DNA from: Gaiellasilicea sp963811885
Lineage (GTDB): Bacteria; Actinomycetota; Thermoleophilia; Gaiellales; Gaiellaceae
DNA length: 64,000 nucleotides
Assembly (NCBI GenBank): GCA_963811885.1
Contig: CAWETB010000015.1
Span: 1,426,001-1,490,000, forward strand
Direction of reading: 5' to 3'
The translations under genes were made by a program, and so were the position numbers. The notes beneath the pieces were generated by a model. The model was given only the letters and a program-made list of their open reading frames with translations, did no database searches and was not told the origin of the DNA. Positions 7,227 through 16,760 of this stretch are shown one piece after another; the stretch's first letter is position 1; every line of letters starts with the position of its first letter.

Positions 7227-9333
7227 CTAGCCCCGTGCCCCTATCCGTTCTGCGGGCCGAGCGTCATCGAGAACGTCGACTGTGTTGTCCGGATTGAGGT
7301 AGATCTGGCCGTCAACGAGCGAGCCGAGCGGCGGGAACGCCGAGAAGGTCGGGAAGGTCCCGGTCTCGATGCCGTCGTTGATCTGGATCTGGTTGCAGAT
7401 CACGGGGCCGCTGAGCTTGAAGAACTCATGCACCTGACAGTTCCCCTTCGCGTAGACGATTCCCTGGAACGCGCCGGGTTGTGCGGGGTCGTCGCCCTGG
7501 CTCGAGTTGTTGCCCTGCGTCGAGTGGTCGAACTCCGCATTCTGCTGGTACACGACCGGCGGGCCGTTCTCGAGCACCGGCTGGTTCGTGTCCTTGTTGC
7601 CCGCAAGGATCGTCAGGAGGTCGGTCGACGGATTCCACGCGGACATGGTCGCCGCACTTGCCGCACAGTTGGTCATGCCGCTGCCACCCGCGCAGACCCG
7701 CTCGTCGAACTCGATGTCGTCGCTCGCGTAGATGATCGCGCGGCCCTGGTAGTGGACGATCTGGCCGTTGTCGTCGAAGCGCATGTCGCCGTCGATGTAG
7801 ATCGTGCCCAAGACCTTGAGCACGTGGGTCGAGTTGTTCCAGGAGATCTCGCCCACGAGCACCCCGTTCTCCTTCACCTGGCACGTGTAGCTGGAGTTCA
7901 TCGGCGTGATCTCGGCGGAGCCACCGATGCTGTTGTTCGGGGCCGTGGTCGTCGCGGAGTCGTTGTCGAACCCGTTCGGGAACGTGTTGCCGGGCTCGGT
8001 GCACGGGTGCTTCGGGCCTGGCTTCGCGTTCTGCCACCACCAGTCGAGATCGATCTGCGGCTTGACGAGCGGCGGCGGTGCGTTTGTGATCGTCGACGCG
8101 TAGACGCGGTGGGCGCTCGTGCAGGGGCTCCCAGCGGTGCCGGCGTTGAGCTTGCAGGTGCCGCCGATGTCGGCCCGCACGATCGGGCTCGCCGCGCTCC
8201 CGATCGCCGCCGTGGGATCGGAGGTGTACCAGACGGTGATGCGAACGCGGTTGTAGGAAGCAACGCGCGTGGAATTGGTCCTGACGCCCGCCCTCAGCCG
8301 GACACCGAAGTTCGCGTTGTTGATGTCGGCTGCGGTCCAGGTGGTGCCCCAGAGGTCCGTCGCACTGCCGTAGGTCACCGTGCCGTCGCTCGTGCCCCAG
8401 TCGGTCCCGCTCGCGTGGTCGGTGATGCCGGTCGTGGAACCGGCCTTCATCAGGAGCACGTCCTCGTCGTCGACGCTCGTGCCGCTCGCCTTGCGGACGA
8501 TCTCGACCTGGATCCCGCGGATGATCGCGGTGGCCGGGATGTTGTTCGCGACGGGGCTGTTGAACTGCCCCTTCACATCGAGCGTTCCGCTCACCGAGTT
8601 CCCTGTCATGGAGTAGGTCGCGTAGCTGGAGTCCGACGTGGTCAGGAACGCCGCGGTTGCGCCCGACCAGCCGACATTCGCCACCGTCACCGGGGTGCGC
8701 GCAGGGGCTCGCGATGTCGGCCCCTTCGACCGTGAGGTTCGTCCCGACGCCGACCGTCGTCTCAGCGCCGGTCGTGTTCACGGCGACGTTGCCGCCGTTG
8801 ACGAGGCACATGGGGCCGCGGGACGCCACGGCTCCCGGGATCGTGACGGTGTCGATCGTGAAGCAGCTGTTCGCGTCGTCGTGGATGAAGCGGCTCCACT
8901 CGGGCACCGTCGCGCCGGCCGCGATGCCGAGCACCGAGGCCGTCCTCGAGAGAGTCTTCGTGACCGGCGCGCCGCCGGTCGGGTTCGGCAGCGAGCCCTT
9001 GCCGTACAGCGTCCAGACGTTCGTGACGGTGTTGTAGACACCCCAGAGCTTGCCGGTGCCGTTCTCCATCGTGTAGACGGTCGCGGTGGCCTCGGTGCTC
9101 GGGAAGAGCGCCTGCGTGTTCGTGTTCTGGCCCGGCTTGGCCAGGATCGAGACGCCGTTGGCAAGCGCCGCCTCGGCCAGCGCCTCGGCGCTGACAGCGG
9201 TCTTGCCGAGATTGGCCGTCCGGCCACTCGAGCTGGTCGTCTTGATCGCCGTCACGAGGATCGCGCTCGTCGTCACCAGCACGAGCAGCGCGAGCGGCAG
9301 GGCGAAGCCACTTTCGTTGCGAAACAGCTTCAT
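7227..9333 (-). CDS. PilX-like large pilus-tip/minor pilin protein (frameshifted)
   Basis: About 700 residues. N-terminal hydrophobic segment after NESGFALPLALLVLVTTSA, which resembles the PilX N-terminal region and lacks the classical GFTLIE. The rest is a large Thr/Ser/Asn-rich extracytoplasmic part with a predicted beta-helix-like stretch (IYIDGDMRFDDNGQIVHYQG, then AIIYASDDIEFDERVCAGG). The frame changes near 8700, between VEGADIASPCA and TPVTVANVGWSG. ATG 9333 is preferred because AGGAG lies 5 nt upstream. It lies between the pseudopilin and pilD genes. Likely a tip or surface-binding subunit, by analogy. Confidence 0.75.
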
Positions 9334-9341
9334 CAGCACTC

Positions 9342-9914
9342 CTAGGTCCGCGTGCTGTTCCGCAGCACGAATTCGTCTGAAAGCCTGAACCGGCGCTCAG
9401 GCTTGGTGGGGGTCAGATTGACGTCGAGCTGGACGCCGAGCTTGGCGAGACTCGAGGTCGTCTGGGTGATGTAGGTGAAGGGCGTTGCGGAGGTCAGGTA
9501 GTCGGCCACCTTCACGCCGGTGCCGCTGCAGGCGGCGCCGACATAGCGCCAGAGGCCGTAGCGGCCGGTCCCGTTCAGGACAGTGCACCAGGTGACGGTC
9601 ACGCCGGCAGCCGCCGTCGGACAGGTGGCAGGGAGCGTCAGCGTGGCCCGCTGAGGTGTCGCCGCAACGCCCGTGGCGACGACCCCGGAGATCGCGCAGT
9701 GCACCTCACGACGCATCTTCGAGAACCCGAGCTGTGCCTCGTTCCGGGCCGCAAACCGGTTGTTCATGTCGATCTCGGCCCTCGAGGTGGAGACGAGCAA
9801 GCCGGTGAAGCCGGCCATGATCGTCAGCATGATCGCCATCGAGGTGAGCAGCTCGGGCAGGGTGAAGCCGCTCTCGTCGGCCAGGAGCAGACGCCACCTG
9901 TCGACGAGCGTCAC
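9342..9914 (-). CDS. Prepilin-type minor pilin
   Basis: 190 residues with a class III signal: short leader, then ESGFTLPELLTSMAIMLTIM, where G is the cleavage site and the Glu at mature +5 is kept. The C-terminal domain contains three Cys. It starts with a GTG overlapping the stop of the PASTA gene (GTGA) and is followed after 8 nt by the PilX-like gene. Probably a minor pilin of the priming complex; resembles PilW-like subunits in size and gene order. Confidence 0.85.
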   Translation of the reverse strand: MTLVDRWRLLLADESGFTLPELLTSMAIMLTIMAGFTGLLVSTSRAEIDMNNRFAARNEAQLGFSKMRREVHCAISGVVATGVAATPQRATLTLPATCPTAAAGVTVTWCTVLNGTGRYGLWRYVGAACSGTGVKVADYLTSATPFTYITQTTSSLAKLGVQLDVNLTPTKPERRFRLSDEFVLRNSTRT

Positions 9915-10775
9915 CGCGACCGCGCCTTGACGTCCAGGAGCGCGGCCCGGGCGACGGTCTCGCTGTCACCGCCCACGCCCCAGAGGGACTGCACGCGTTC
10001 GTCGACGGACACGAGAGTCTGCAGTGCTTCTGCGCCGTGCGACCAGCCGAACTTTGCGCCGGAGACGATCCAGTTGTGCTGGTAGAGCCAGTGGTCGACG
10101 GCGGCAGACGTCTTCTTCGGGTGCGCCACGACCCAGGCCTGAAGCTTCTTCGCGCGCTCGGCCAGCGTGATCTCGTCGAGCGGCTCGGCGGGCGCGCCGG
10201 CGACGACGAACGCCCGCTTGCGCGTCGACGCAGGCTTCTTCCGGGCCGGCTTCGCCGGCTTTGCCGCTGCAACGGTCCTCGTCACCTTGGCCTTCGCGAC
10301 CGGCGCGGCAGCCGTCTTCGACTTTTCCGCCTTCTTGGCCGGGCTCGGCTTGGCTCCGAACACGCGAGCCCGAACGCCGGCGTACGGTGAGGTGTCCTCG
10401 GGCGTGCCTTCCTGCGCGTAACTGGAGTTGCGCTGCAGGCGAAGCACGATCGTCGGCGTCCCACCGGTTGCGACCAGCTTGGATCCGGGAGCGGGCGTCT
10501 GGGCCGCGACGAGGTTCGCGGAGTAGCCACGAACGCCGCCCTGGACGCGCCAGGCAAAGCCGCCCTGCTCGAGCATTCCCTTGGCGAACACGTATGCCTG
10601 GTGGCGAACGTCGGGGACGACGAGCGGCGGCAGCTCGGAGGCAGCGGCCGGAGGAGTCGTAGGCGCCGTCGAAAGAGTCGACGTCGCGGCGAGGGTCAGC
10701 CCTGCGCTTGCGAGCAGAACGACGATGACGAGCACGACAAGCCGAGGCCCGCGCGCGATGAATCCCGCAGTCATG
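9911..10775 (-). CDS. Membrane-anchored PASTA-domain protein
   Basis: N-terminal membrane anchor (GPRLVVLVIVVLLASAGLTL), then one PASTA domain (VVPDVRHQAYVFAKGMLEQG ... GTPTIVLRL), a Lys/Ala/Pro linker, and a C-terminal helical region. PASTA domains bind peptidoglycan stem peptides and muropeptides, so this protein probably tethers or senses cell wall at the pilus site. ATG 10775 is preferred; a TTG at 10825 is possible. The stop overlaps the pseudopilin start by 4 nt, and it follows the wall hydrolase gene directly. Confidence 0.75.
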
Positions 10776-10805
10776 ACGTTTTTCTCGGCAGGTCGGCCAT
10801 GAAAC

Positions 10806-12255
10806 TCAACCCCTGGAAGGGTCAATCGTGAACTCGACCACGTCGTCGTCGCTTTCCACGATCGGAACCACCGAGAAGACGGGCGTGCTCCGATACGCGC
10901 CGGCCGGCGAGTCCTGCCAGGTGAACGCGATCCCGGCGAACTCCTGGAACCACGTCATGTCCTGCGGGTAGCTCGTCTCGGGCTTCAGGGCCAGATGGAG
11001 GTGCGGGCCGGTGGAGTGGCCCGTCGAGCCGACGAAACCGACCCACTGGCCGGCGAAGAGCACCGCTCCCGGCACCACCGCCGGGTCGCGTTGCGAGAGG
11101 TGGCAGTAGACCCACTGGAGCCCGTCCCCCGTCTGGAGGAGGATCCCGATCCCGCAGGTGCCGTCGTCGACCGCGTCGAGCACGATCGCGTCGGCGAGCG
11201 CGTAGACCGGTGAGCCCTCCTGGGCGGCGATGTCCGCAGCGGGGTAGTCGTGATGGGTGTGGCCGACACTGACGAACTGGGCGCCGCCGCCGACCGGGAA
11301 GACATATCCGTCCGATCGGCTCGGGCCTCCCAGGATGCCGGCCGCTGCCGGGTGGAAGGACGCGGCGTGGGCGCCGCTGCGCGCCTGCTCGAGCACCGCT
11401 TCGGCGGTCGTCAGCTCGGCCTGGAGCCGTTCCACCTCGGCGCTCGGCCGCGGTGCTGGCCTGGCCGACCTCGAACGCTTCCTTCTCCACGTCGAGCCGG
11501 TCGGAGAGCAGCTGTCCGGGAAGTCCGGCGCGCTCGTCGAGGGCCGCGAGGCGTGACTCGAGGTCGGCGGCTGCCGACTCCGCCTCCTCCAGCGCCTTGC
11601 TCGTCTCTGCGACGGCGGTCTGCGCCTCTTCGAGCCTGACCGCCAGCTTGTCGAGCGTGAAGACGACGTCGACGTCGCCGCCGAAGAGCGACGCCAGTCC
11701 GAGCACCTCGTTCACGTACCACTGGGCGTGGTTGTAGGAGAACACGGCGCCGGAGATGTCGTGGGCGCCGCCCGAGGCGGCGAGATAGCGCGCCGCCGCG
11801 AAGACGGCATCCTCGGGATCCCAGGGATCGACGACCCCGTCGCCGTCTCCGTCGGTTCCCCAGCGCAACCAGGTGTCCGGCATGAACTGCATCCAGCCCA
11901 CCGCGCCCGCCGAGCTCGGCCCCATGTTGCGGCCGAAGTTCGACTCGATCTTGTTGATCGCGGCGAGCACCTGCCACGGGATCCCGTAGGCGGCGCCGGC
12001 GCGCGCCCAGAGCGCCTCCAGCTCCTCGTACGACACCTCGGGGGCGGCCAGGAACGGGGCGTCCCACACTCCGGGCGGCAGCAGGATCGAGCCGGGCTCG
12101 TTCGGAACCTCGGCGCTCGGCACCACGACCGGCCCCTCGGGGACGACGACGAAATTGTCGGCCCGGTCCGGGACGACGGCGAACGTGTCCGCCGACGCCG
12201 TTCCGACGCCCAGCGCAAGGGCGAGCAGCGCTGCTGCGGCGAGGCGGCGCATCAC
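10806..12255 (-). CDS. Lytic transglycosylase-M23 endopeptidase fusion (frameshifted)
   Basis: Secreted bifunctional peptidoglycan hydrolase. Signal peptide (MMRRLAAAALLALALGVGTA), SLT-type domain (INKIESNFGRNMGPSSAGAV, GWMQFMPDTW, with the catalytic Glu in IESNFG), a coiled coil of about 80 residues, then an M23/LytM domain with metal ligands in THHDYPAADI and GHSTGPHLHLAL. The frame changes near 11445 inside the coiled coil. The ATG overlaps the pilT2 stop. It would open the wall for pilus passage or remodel septal wall; the pairing of both activities in a pilus operon is notable. Confidence 0.85.
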
Positions 12256-13427
12256 GCCTCCGCGTGGCGGATGACGCGGAGCGAGAGCGCCGGATCCTCC
12301 GCGTCCGCAACCTCGGCGGCGGCCTCGGCCTGCTCGGTCGCGATCTCGGCGGTCTGGCTCTTGAGCGCGTGGTCGAGCGCGACGTTGAAGTCGTGGACGT
12401 TCGTGGCGGCGCTCGCCGCCACCTCGCGCTCGACCTTCCCGGCGAGGACGAGCTCGATCAGCGCCTGCTCGAACGTCTGCATGTCGAAGAAGCCGCCCTC
12501 GGCGACCGCGTCCGCGATCTCCTCGGTGCGCTGCTCCCGGATCAGGTCGGAGATGCGCGCGTTCATCACCATCACCTCCACGGCCGCGACCCGGCCGTGG
12601 TTGACGCGCGGCAGGAGCCGCTGGCTGATCACGCCCCGAAGGACGCCGGCGAGCACGGAGCGGATCTGCTGCTGCTTCGCGGGCGGAAAGAACTCGATCA
12701 TCCGGCCGACGGTCTCGGCGGCGTCGATCGTGTGCAGGGTCGAGAAGACGAGGTGGCCCGACTCGGCCGCCTGCAGCGCGGTCTGCGCGGTCTCGGCGTC
12801 GCGGAGCTCGCCGATCAGGATCGTGTCCGGATCCTGGCGGAGCACGCGGCGGAGCGCCTGGCCGAAGCTCTCGGTGTCGAGGCCGACCTCACGCTGGTTG
12901 ACGATCGAGCTCCGGTCCGGGTGGAGGATCTCGATCGGGTCCTCGATCGTGACGATGTGCTGGTTCCGCGTCCGGTTGATGTGGTCGATCATCGCCGCGA
13001 GCGTCGTCGTCTTTCCCGAGCCGGTGGCGCCGGTGACGAGGATCAGGCCCCGGTGCTCGTTCGCGAGCCGGGCGACGCCGGCCGGCATGCTCAGCTGCTC
13101 GAAGCTCGGGACGTCGCGCGGGATGACGCGGAACGCGAACGAGATCGCTCCCCGCTGGCGGTAGACGTTGACGCGGAAACGGGGCAGCCCGTCGGCCGTG
13201 TAGGCGATGTCGAGGTCGCCGCTCTCGTGGAACTGGCGCATCCGCTCGGGCGCGACGCGGGTGACCGCCTCGAGCGCCGCGAGCAGGTTCTGGTCGTTCA
13301 GCGGCGGGCACTGGGGGAGCGGCGAGATCGACCCGTCGGTCCTCAGCATCGGCGGCTGGTCGACCTTGAGGTGGATGTCGCTCGCGCCGAGCTCGACCGC
13401 GATTCTGAGGATGGCGTTCAGGTCCAT
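12252..13427 (-). CDS. pilT: PilT/PilU-type retraction ATPase, second copy
   Basis: 391 residues, full length. Starts MDLNAILRIAVELGASDIHLKV, Walker A GATGSGKTT, Walker B DTILIGELRD, His box GHLVFSTLHT. It differs from the first copy in carrying a longer C-terminal tail (about 60 residues, Ala/Glu-rich), which is a PilU-like feature. First gene of a run coupled by 4-nt overlaps that continues into the wall hydrolase and pseudopilins. Two retraction ATPases in one locus suggest division of labour, as PilT and PilU in gammaproteobacteria. Confidence 0.92.
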   Translation of the reverse strand: MDLNAILRIAVELGASDIHLKVDQPPMLRTDGSISPLPQCPPLNDQNLLAALEAVTRVAPERMRQFHESGDLDIAYTADGLPRFRVNVYRQRGAISFAFRVIPRDVPSFEQLSMPAGVARLANEHRGLILVTGATGSGKTTTLAAMIDHINRTRNQHIVTIEDPIEILHPDRSSIVNQREVGLDTESFGQALRRVLRQDPDTILIGELRDAETAQTALQAAESGHLVFSTLHTIDAAETVGRMIEFFPPAKQQQIRSVLAGVLRGVISQRLLPRVNHGRVAAVEVMVMNARISDLIREQRTEEIADAVAEGGFFDMQTFEQALIELVLAGKVEREVAASAATNVHDFNVALDHALKSQTAEIATEQAEAAAEVADAEDPALSLRVIRHAEA

Positions 13428-13469
13428 AGGTACGTCGAGGTGAGGAATCGGCAGGTTTGGTGCTGCGCT

Positions 13470-14570
13470 TTAGAGCCGCGCCAGCAACCGCAGCGGCGGT
13501 CGCGCCAACCCGCCTGCGTCGCTCGGATGCGCGACGTCGCCGCTGAGCAGCCCCGCGATCACGCGCCAGACGGCCGGGATGCGGGCGATCTCGAACGCCG
13601 CCCGCGGGTGACGATCGAGCACGAGCTTCGCCTTCCAGGAGGTGGCGGCGAAGCGGCCGAGCGCCGCGTGGAGGTCGTTCTCGTAGCGTTCCAGCTCACC
13701 GTCGAGGATCGCCTCCGCCGCCAGCCGCGCCGAGACGAGCGCCTCGTAGATGCCGTCGCCGGAGAGCGGGTCGACGAGTCCAGCGGCGTCGCCGACGAGC
13801 AGCACCGGGCCGCGCGCGGCGCTGGTCGTCCTCCGGATCGGCAGGCGCCGGCCCTGGAGGTCGGTCAGCTTCGTGTGGTCGACGCCGTGCACCGCGCAGA
13901 GCCGCTGCAGGTGCGCGCGCAGCCGCGGCCCCTCCGCCGCCCAGCCGCCGACGCCGTAGTTCGCATGATCCGCCTTCGGGAAGACCCAGCCATAGCCGCC
14001 GGGGACGACGCCGAGCTCGACCGTCGCGCGCCCCGCCTGACCGTCCGGCAACGGCCCGTTTCCCTCGAGTGCGATCCCGTAGAGGATCCCCCCGCCGAGC
14101 CCGGTGTCGCGCGCGATCCGGCCGTTGACGCCGTCTGCTCCGACCACCACCCGTCCGTGCACGGCCGACCCGCCGACCCGGAGCGACGCTCCGTCCGGTC
14201 CGACCGTTAGACCTTCGACCGTGACGCCGTCGCGAAAGACAGCCCCGGCCGCCGCGGCCTGCTCCGTCAGGAAGGCATCGAGCCGCCGCCGCTGGGTCAT
14301 CAGGACGAGCGGCGCCTCGCTCCGGCGCTCGAAGCGCTTCCGGTAGCCGAGCCGCACCTCGAACGAGCGGACCACGTCCTCGACGACGGGCGTCACGTCG
14401 ACCGGCAGCTCGCGGACGGCGCGGCCGGTGAGGCCGCCGCCGCACGGCTTGTCGCGCGGGAAGCGGGCTCGGTCGGCCAGCAGCACGCGCGCGCCCGCGC
14501 GCGCCAGCCGAATCGCGGTCGCCGACCCAGCCGGCCCGGCGCCGACGACCACCGCGTCGAACCGCTCCAC
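13470..14570 (-). CDS. Geranylgeranyl reductase family flavoprotein
   Basis: FAD-dependent oxidoreductase, 366 residues. Dinucleotide motif VVGAGPAGSATAIRLARAG at the N-terminus, the substrate-loop signature PCGGGLTGRAVREL, and the second FAD motif GPVLLVGDAAGLVDPLSGDGI. The family saturates isoprenoid side chains (menaquinone or phospholipid precursors); the substrate here is unknown. GTG 14570 is supported by TAGCCT 6 nt upstream on this strand, a leaderless pattern that shares its bases with the tRNA-Tyr promoter. Confidence 0.85.
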   Translation of the reverse strand: MERFDAVVVGAGPAGSATAIRLARAGARVLLADRARFPRDKPCGGGLTGRAVRELPVDVTPVVEDVVRSFEVRLGYRKRFERRSEAPLVLMTQRRRLDAFLTEQAAAAGAVFRDGVTVEGLTVGPDGASLRVGGSAVHGRVVVGADGVNGRIARDTGLGGGILYGIALEGNGPLPDGQAGRATVELGVVPGGYGWVFPKADHANYGVGGWAAEGPRLRAHLQRLCAVHGVDHTKLTDLQGRRLPIRRTTSAARGPVLLVGDAAGLVDPLSGDGIYEALVSARLAAEAILDGELERYENDLHAALGRFAATSWKAKLVLDRHPRAAFEIARIPAVWRVIAGLLSGDVAHPSDAGGLARPPLRLLARL

Positions 14571-14576
14571 GACCTG

Positions 14577-14586
14577 AGGCTACAAT
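14577..14586. promoter_or_regulatory. Overlapping bidirectional -10 elements
   Basis: Minus-strand TAGCCT (complement of 14577-14582) ends 6 nt before GTG 14570. Plus-strand TACAAT (14581-14586) ends 10 nt before tRNA-Tyr. The two share the central TA. Confidence 0.55.
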
Positions 14587-14596
14587 GGCCGTCCTC

Positions 14597-14678
14597 GCAG
14601 GGGTGCCCGAGCGGCCAAAGGGAGCGGGCTGTAAACCCGCCGGCTCAGCCTACGAAGGTTCGAATCCTTCCCCCTGCA
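14597..14678 (+). tRNA. tRNA-Tyr (GTA)
   Basis: Acceptor GCAGGGG (14597-14603) pairs with CCCCTGC (14671-14677), discriminator A. Anticodon stem GCGGG/CCCGC with loop CTGTAAA gives anticodon GTA. A long variable arm (class II) and T loop TTCGAAT are present. CCA is not encoded. Confidence 0.97.
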
Positions 14679-14754
14679 TCGTTCAGCCGTCCTGGCGGGA
14701 GAGCGCGCCCGCGCTCTTCCGCCAGACGTTCACGTCCTACGTGAGACCCGGCTC

Positions 14755-15321
14755 TCAGCGGGAGGCGAGCAGCGCACGGACGGCCCGCCGCGCCACCTCC
14801 GGATCTGGATGTCGCCCGCTCATGATGTCCGCGTACAGGATCGACTCGCGCAGCCGCACGTAGAGGTACGCCAGCGTGTCGAGGTCCCCCTCGACCTCGT
14901 CCTCGCGGCCGCGGAAAGCCTCGGCAAAGATCTCGCGGTGGAACGCGACCGCTCGCTCATGCACGCCGCCGGCGGGGGTCAGCAGCACCCGCACCGCCGT
15001 CTGCGGCTCGCGCTCGAGGAAGCGCCGGAACGGACCGTGCGCGGTGACGGCCTCGGTGAAGCGGTCGGAGATATCGAGAATCGCGTCGACGCCGCGGCTG
15101 CGAACCTCGCGCCGCGCTTGCTCGTACGTCCGCTCCGCCAGGCTCCACAGGACGTCTCCGAGCAGGCGGTCGCGCCCGTCGACCGCGCGGTACAGCGTCG
15201 CGCGGCTGACGGCGAGCTCGTGGGGAAGCTCCTCCATGTCGATCGTGCCGTCGCGCAGGAACTGCCTCCGTGCACCCGCGACGATGGCGTCGTACGTGAT
15301 CACGCGCCGGTTGGGCGACAC
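14755..15321 (-). CDS. TetR/AcrR family regulator, QsdR-like
   Basis: 189 residues. N-terminal HTH (ELPHELAVSRATLYRAVDGR) and a C-terminal ligand domain resembling the QsdR group. A GTG at 15321 (SPNRRVITYDAIVAGARRQF) is taken as start; a GTG at V of VITYDAIV is possible, and no good ribosome site decides it. It follows the alpha/beta hydrolase gene in the same direction (stop 15386), so it may control it. The ligand is unknown. Confidence 0.8.
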   Translation of the reverse strand: MSPNRRVITYDAIVAGARRQFLRDGTIDMEELPHELAVSRATLYRAVDGRDRLLGDVLWSLAERTYEQARREVRSRGVDAILDISDRFTEAVTAHGPFRRFLEREPQTAVRVLLTPAGGVHERAVAFHREIFAEAFRGREDEVEGDLDTLAYLYVRLRESILYADIMSGRHPDPEVARRAVRALLASR

Positions 15322-15385
15322 GTGCGCATTCTCGCTGCCGGACGCACCGTGCGTCGGCCGCGTTGGGGAATCGCCTGCGGGGTCG

Positions 15386-16204
15386 TCAGTCTTCTGGCCT
15401 AGCGGGCTTCGACGGCGTAGAGGAACTCTCGGAGACCCGGAGGTAGCGCTCGGTCTCTTCGAGCACCGGCGTGTGTGAGCTCTCCGCGAAGACGACTTCG
15501 CGTGCGTGTGGGATGCCGTCGGTGAGCGTCTTCGAGATCGCCGGGGTCGAGAGGTCGTGCGCGCCACGGAGGACCAGGGTCGGCATCTGCAGCTCCGCGA
15601 GGCGCGGGCGGACGTCCCAGCCGGCGAGGGCGCCGGTCATCGTCCACTCGTTCGGCCCCCACATCGCCTCGTACACCGCACTGTTCTTCTCCTCGCGCAT
15701 GCGGACAAGCTCGAGCGGCTCGTCGGTGCGGCGGTAGAAGTGGCGGCGTTCGAACTCCGCGAGCACCTCCTCGTCGTCCCCCTCGATCGCGTCGCTCAGC
15801 CGCTTCGCCTCGACGACCCACTCCTCCGCGCTCGCGAGCGTCGAGCTGAGGACGAGGCCGCGGACCGAGTCGGGCCGCGCGAGCGCATGCTCGAGCGCGA
15901 GCATCCCGCCCCACGATGTCCCGAGGAGGTGGATCCGGTCGAGCCCGAGCTCCTCGCGCAGGTGCTGGAGCTCGTCGGTGAAGACCTCGAGGCACCATGC
16001 GAGGTCGTCCGGCCGGTCCGAGCGACCGCAGCCGAGCTGGTCGTAGAGCACGACGGGCCGTTCCTCGGCGAGCCGCTCGAGCGGCCGAAAGTAGTTGTGC
16101 GTCGAGCCCGGCCCGCCGTGCAGGCAGACGAGCGGCGTGCGCCCTCCCTCGCCGGTGATGCGGTACCACGTGCGACCGACGGGCCGCTCCAGAAATCCCT
16201 CCAC
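15386..16204 (-). CDS. Proline iminopeptidase-family alpha/beta hydrolase
   Basis: Cytoplasmic serine hydrolase, about 272 residues. Oxyanion-hole motif HGGPGSTHNY, nucleophile elbow GTSWGG, then the acid in GAHDLSTP and His in SSHTP. These match the proline-iminopeptidase/tripeptide hydrolase family. GTG 16204 is preferred to 16210 because TAGGCT lies 7 nt upstream of it on this strand. It lies between two tRNA genes and upstream of a TetR gene. Confidence 0.88.
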   Translation of the reverse strand: MEGFLERPVGRTWYRITGEGGRTPLVCLHGGPGSTHNYFRPLERLAEERPVVLYDQLGCGRSDRPDDLAWCLEVFTDELQHLREELGLDRIHLLGTSWGGMLALEHALARPDSVRGLVLSSTLASAEEWVVEAKRLSDAIEGDDEEVLAEFERRHFYRRTDEPLELVRMREEKNSAVYEAMWGPNEWTMTGALAGWDVRPRLAELQMPTLVLRGAHDLSTPAISKTLTDGIPHAREVVFAESSHTPVLEETERYLRVSESSSTPSKPARPED

Positions 16205-16246
16205 GGGCACGAGCCTACGAAACCGCCTTGGTACCCTGTGGCCGCT

Positions 16247-16319
16247 GCCCTCTTAGCTCAGTTGGTAGAGCACCTCCATGGTAAGGAGGGGGTCGACGGT
16301 TCGAGTCCGTCAGAGGGCT
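16247..16319 (+). tRNA. tRNA-Thr (GGT)
   Basis: Acceptor GCCCTCT (16247-16253) pairs with AGAGGGC (16312-16318). Anticodon stem CCTCC/GGAGG with loop ATGGTAA gives anticodon GGT. T stem-loop GACGG TTCGAGT CCGTC. A TACCCT at 16232-16237 may be its -10. Confidence 0.96.
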
Positions 16320-16370
16320 CTAAAGGGATACAAAATCCCCGCAAATCGCGCCGGACGCGGCCGTTCGTCT

Positions 16371-16760
16371 TCAGGCCTCGCCGCCCCGCCGCGCGACCGC
16401 CGCGACGAGGAGGAACAGCGCCGCTGCGGCTGCCGCGCCGAGGAGCCCGGTGGCGAGGCCGTGTCGGGCGGGAACAGCGGCCGCCAGGAGGGCCACGGTC
16501 GCGCCGGCGAACGCGAGCAGCGCAGCGACGAGCAGGCGCCCCACCAGGACGGCGGTGACAGCCGGTCGCTCGACCGCCGCGTCCGGCGCCGGGCCGCGGG
16601 ACAGAGAGACGAGCTCGCACAGGATGAGGACGGCGGCGGCGAGGAGCGGAATGCTCCAAACGGGGGCGTCTTCGCCGTAGAGAACCGCGAGCGCGCCGAG
16701 AACTGCGCCGAGGCCGAGCGCCGCAGCTGCGGCGGCGCGCCGAAATCGCCTCCCGCTCAT
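16371..16760 (-). CDS. Small membrane protein, last gene of the MoxR/DUF58 operon
   Basis: 129 residues with four hydrophobic segments (AAALGLGAVLGALAVLYG, WSIPLLAAAVLILCELVSL, a third around LLVAALLAFAGATVALLAAA, and the C-terminal AAAALFLLVAAVA). Not recognised as a named family. The ATG at 16760 overlaps the DUF58 stop (ATGA), so it is translated with it. Probably a membrane partner of the MoxR/DUF58 complex, by position only. Confidence 0.7.
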   Translation of the reverse strand: MSGRRFRRAAAAAALGLGAVLGALAVLYGEDAPVWSIPLLAAAVLILCELVSLSRGPAPDAAVERPAVTAVLVGRLLVAALLAFAGATVALLAAAVPARHGLATGLLGAAAAAALFLLVAAVARRGGEA

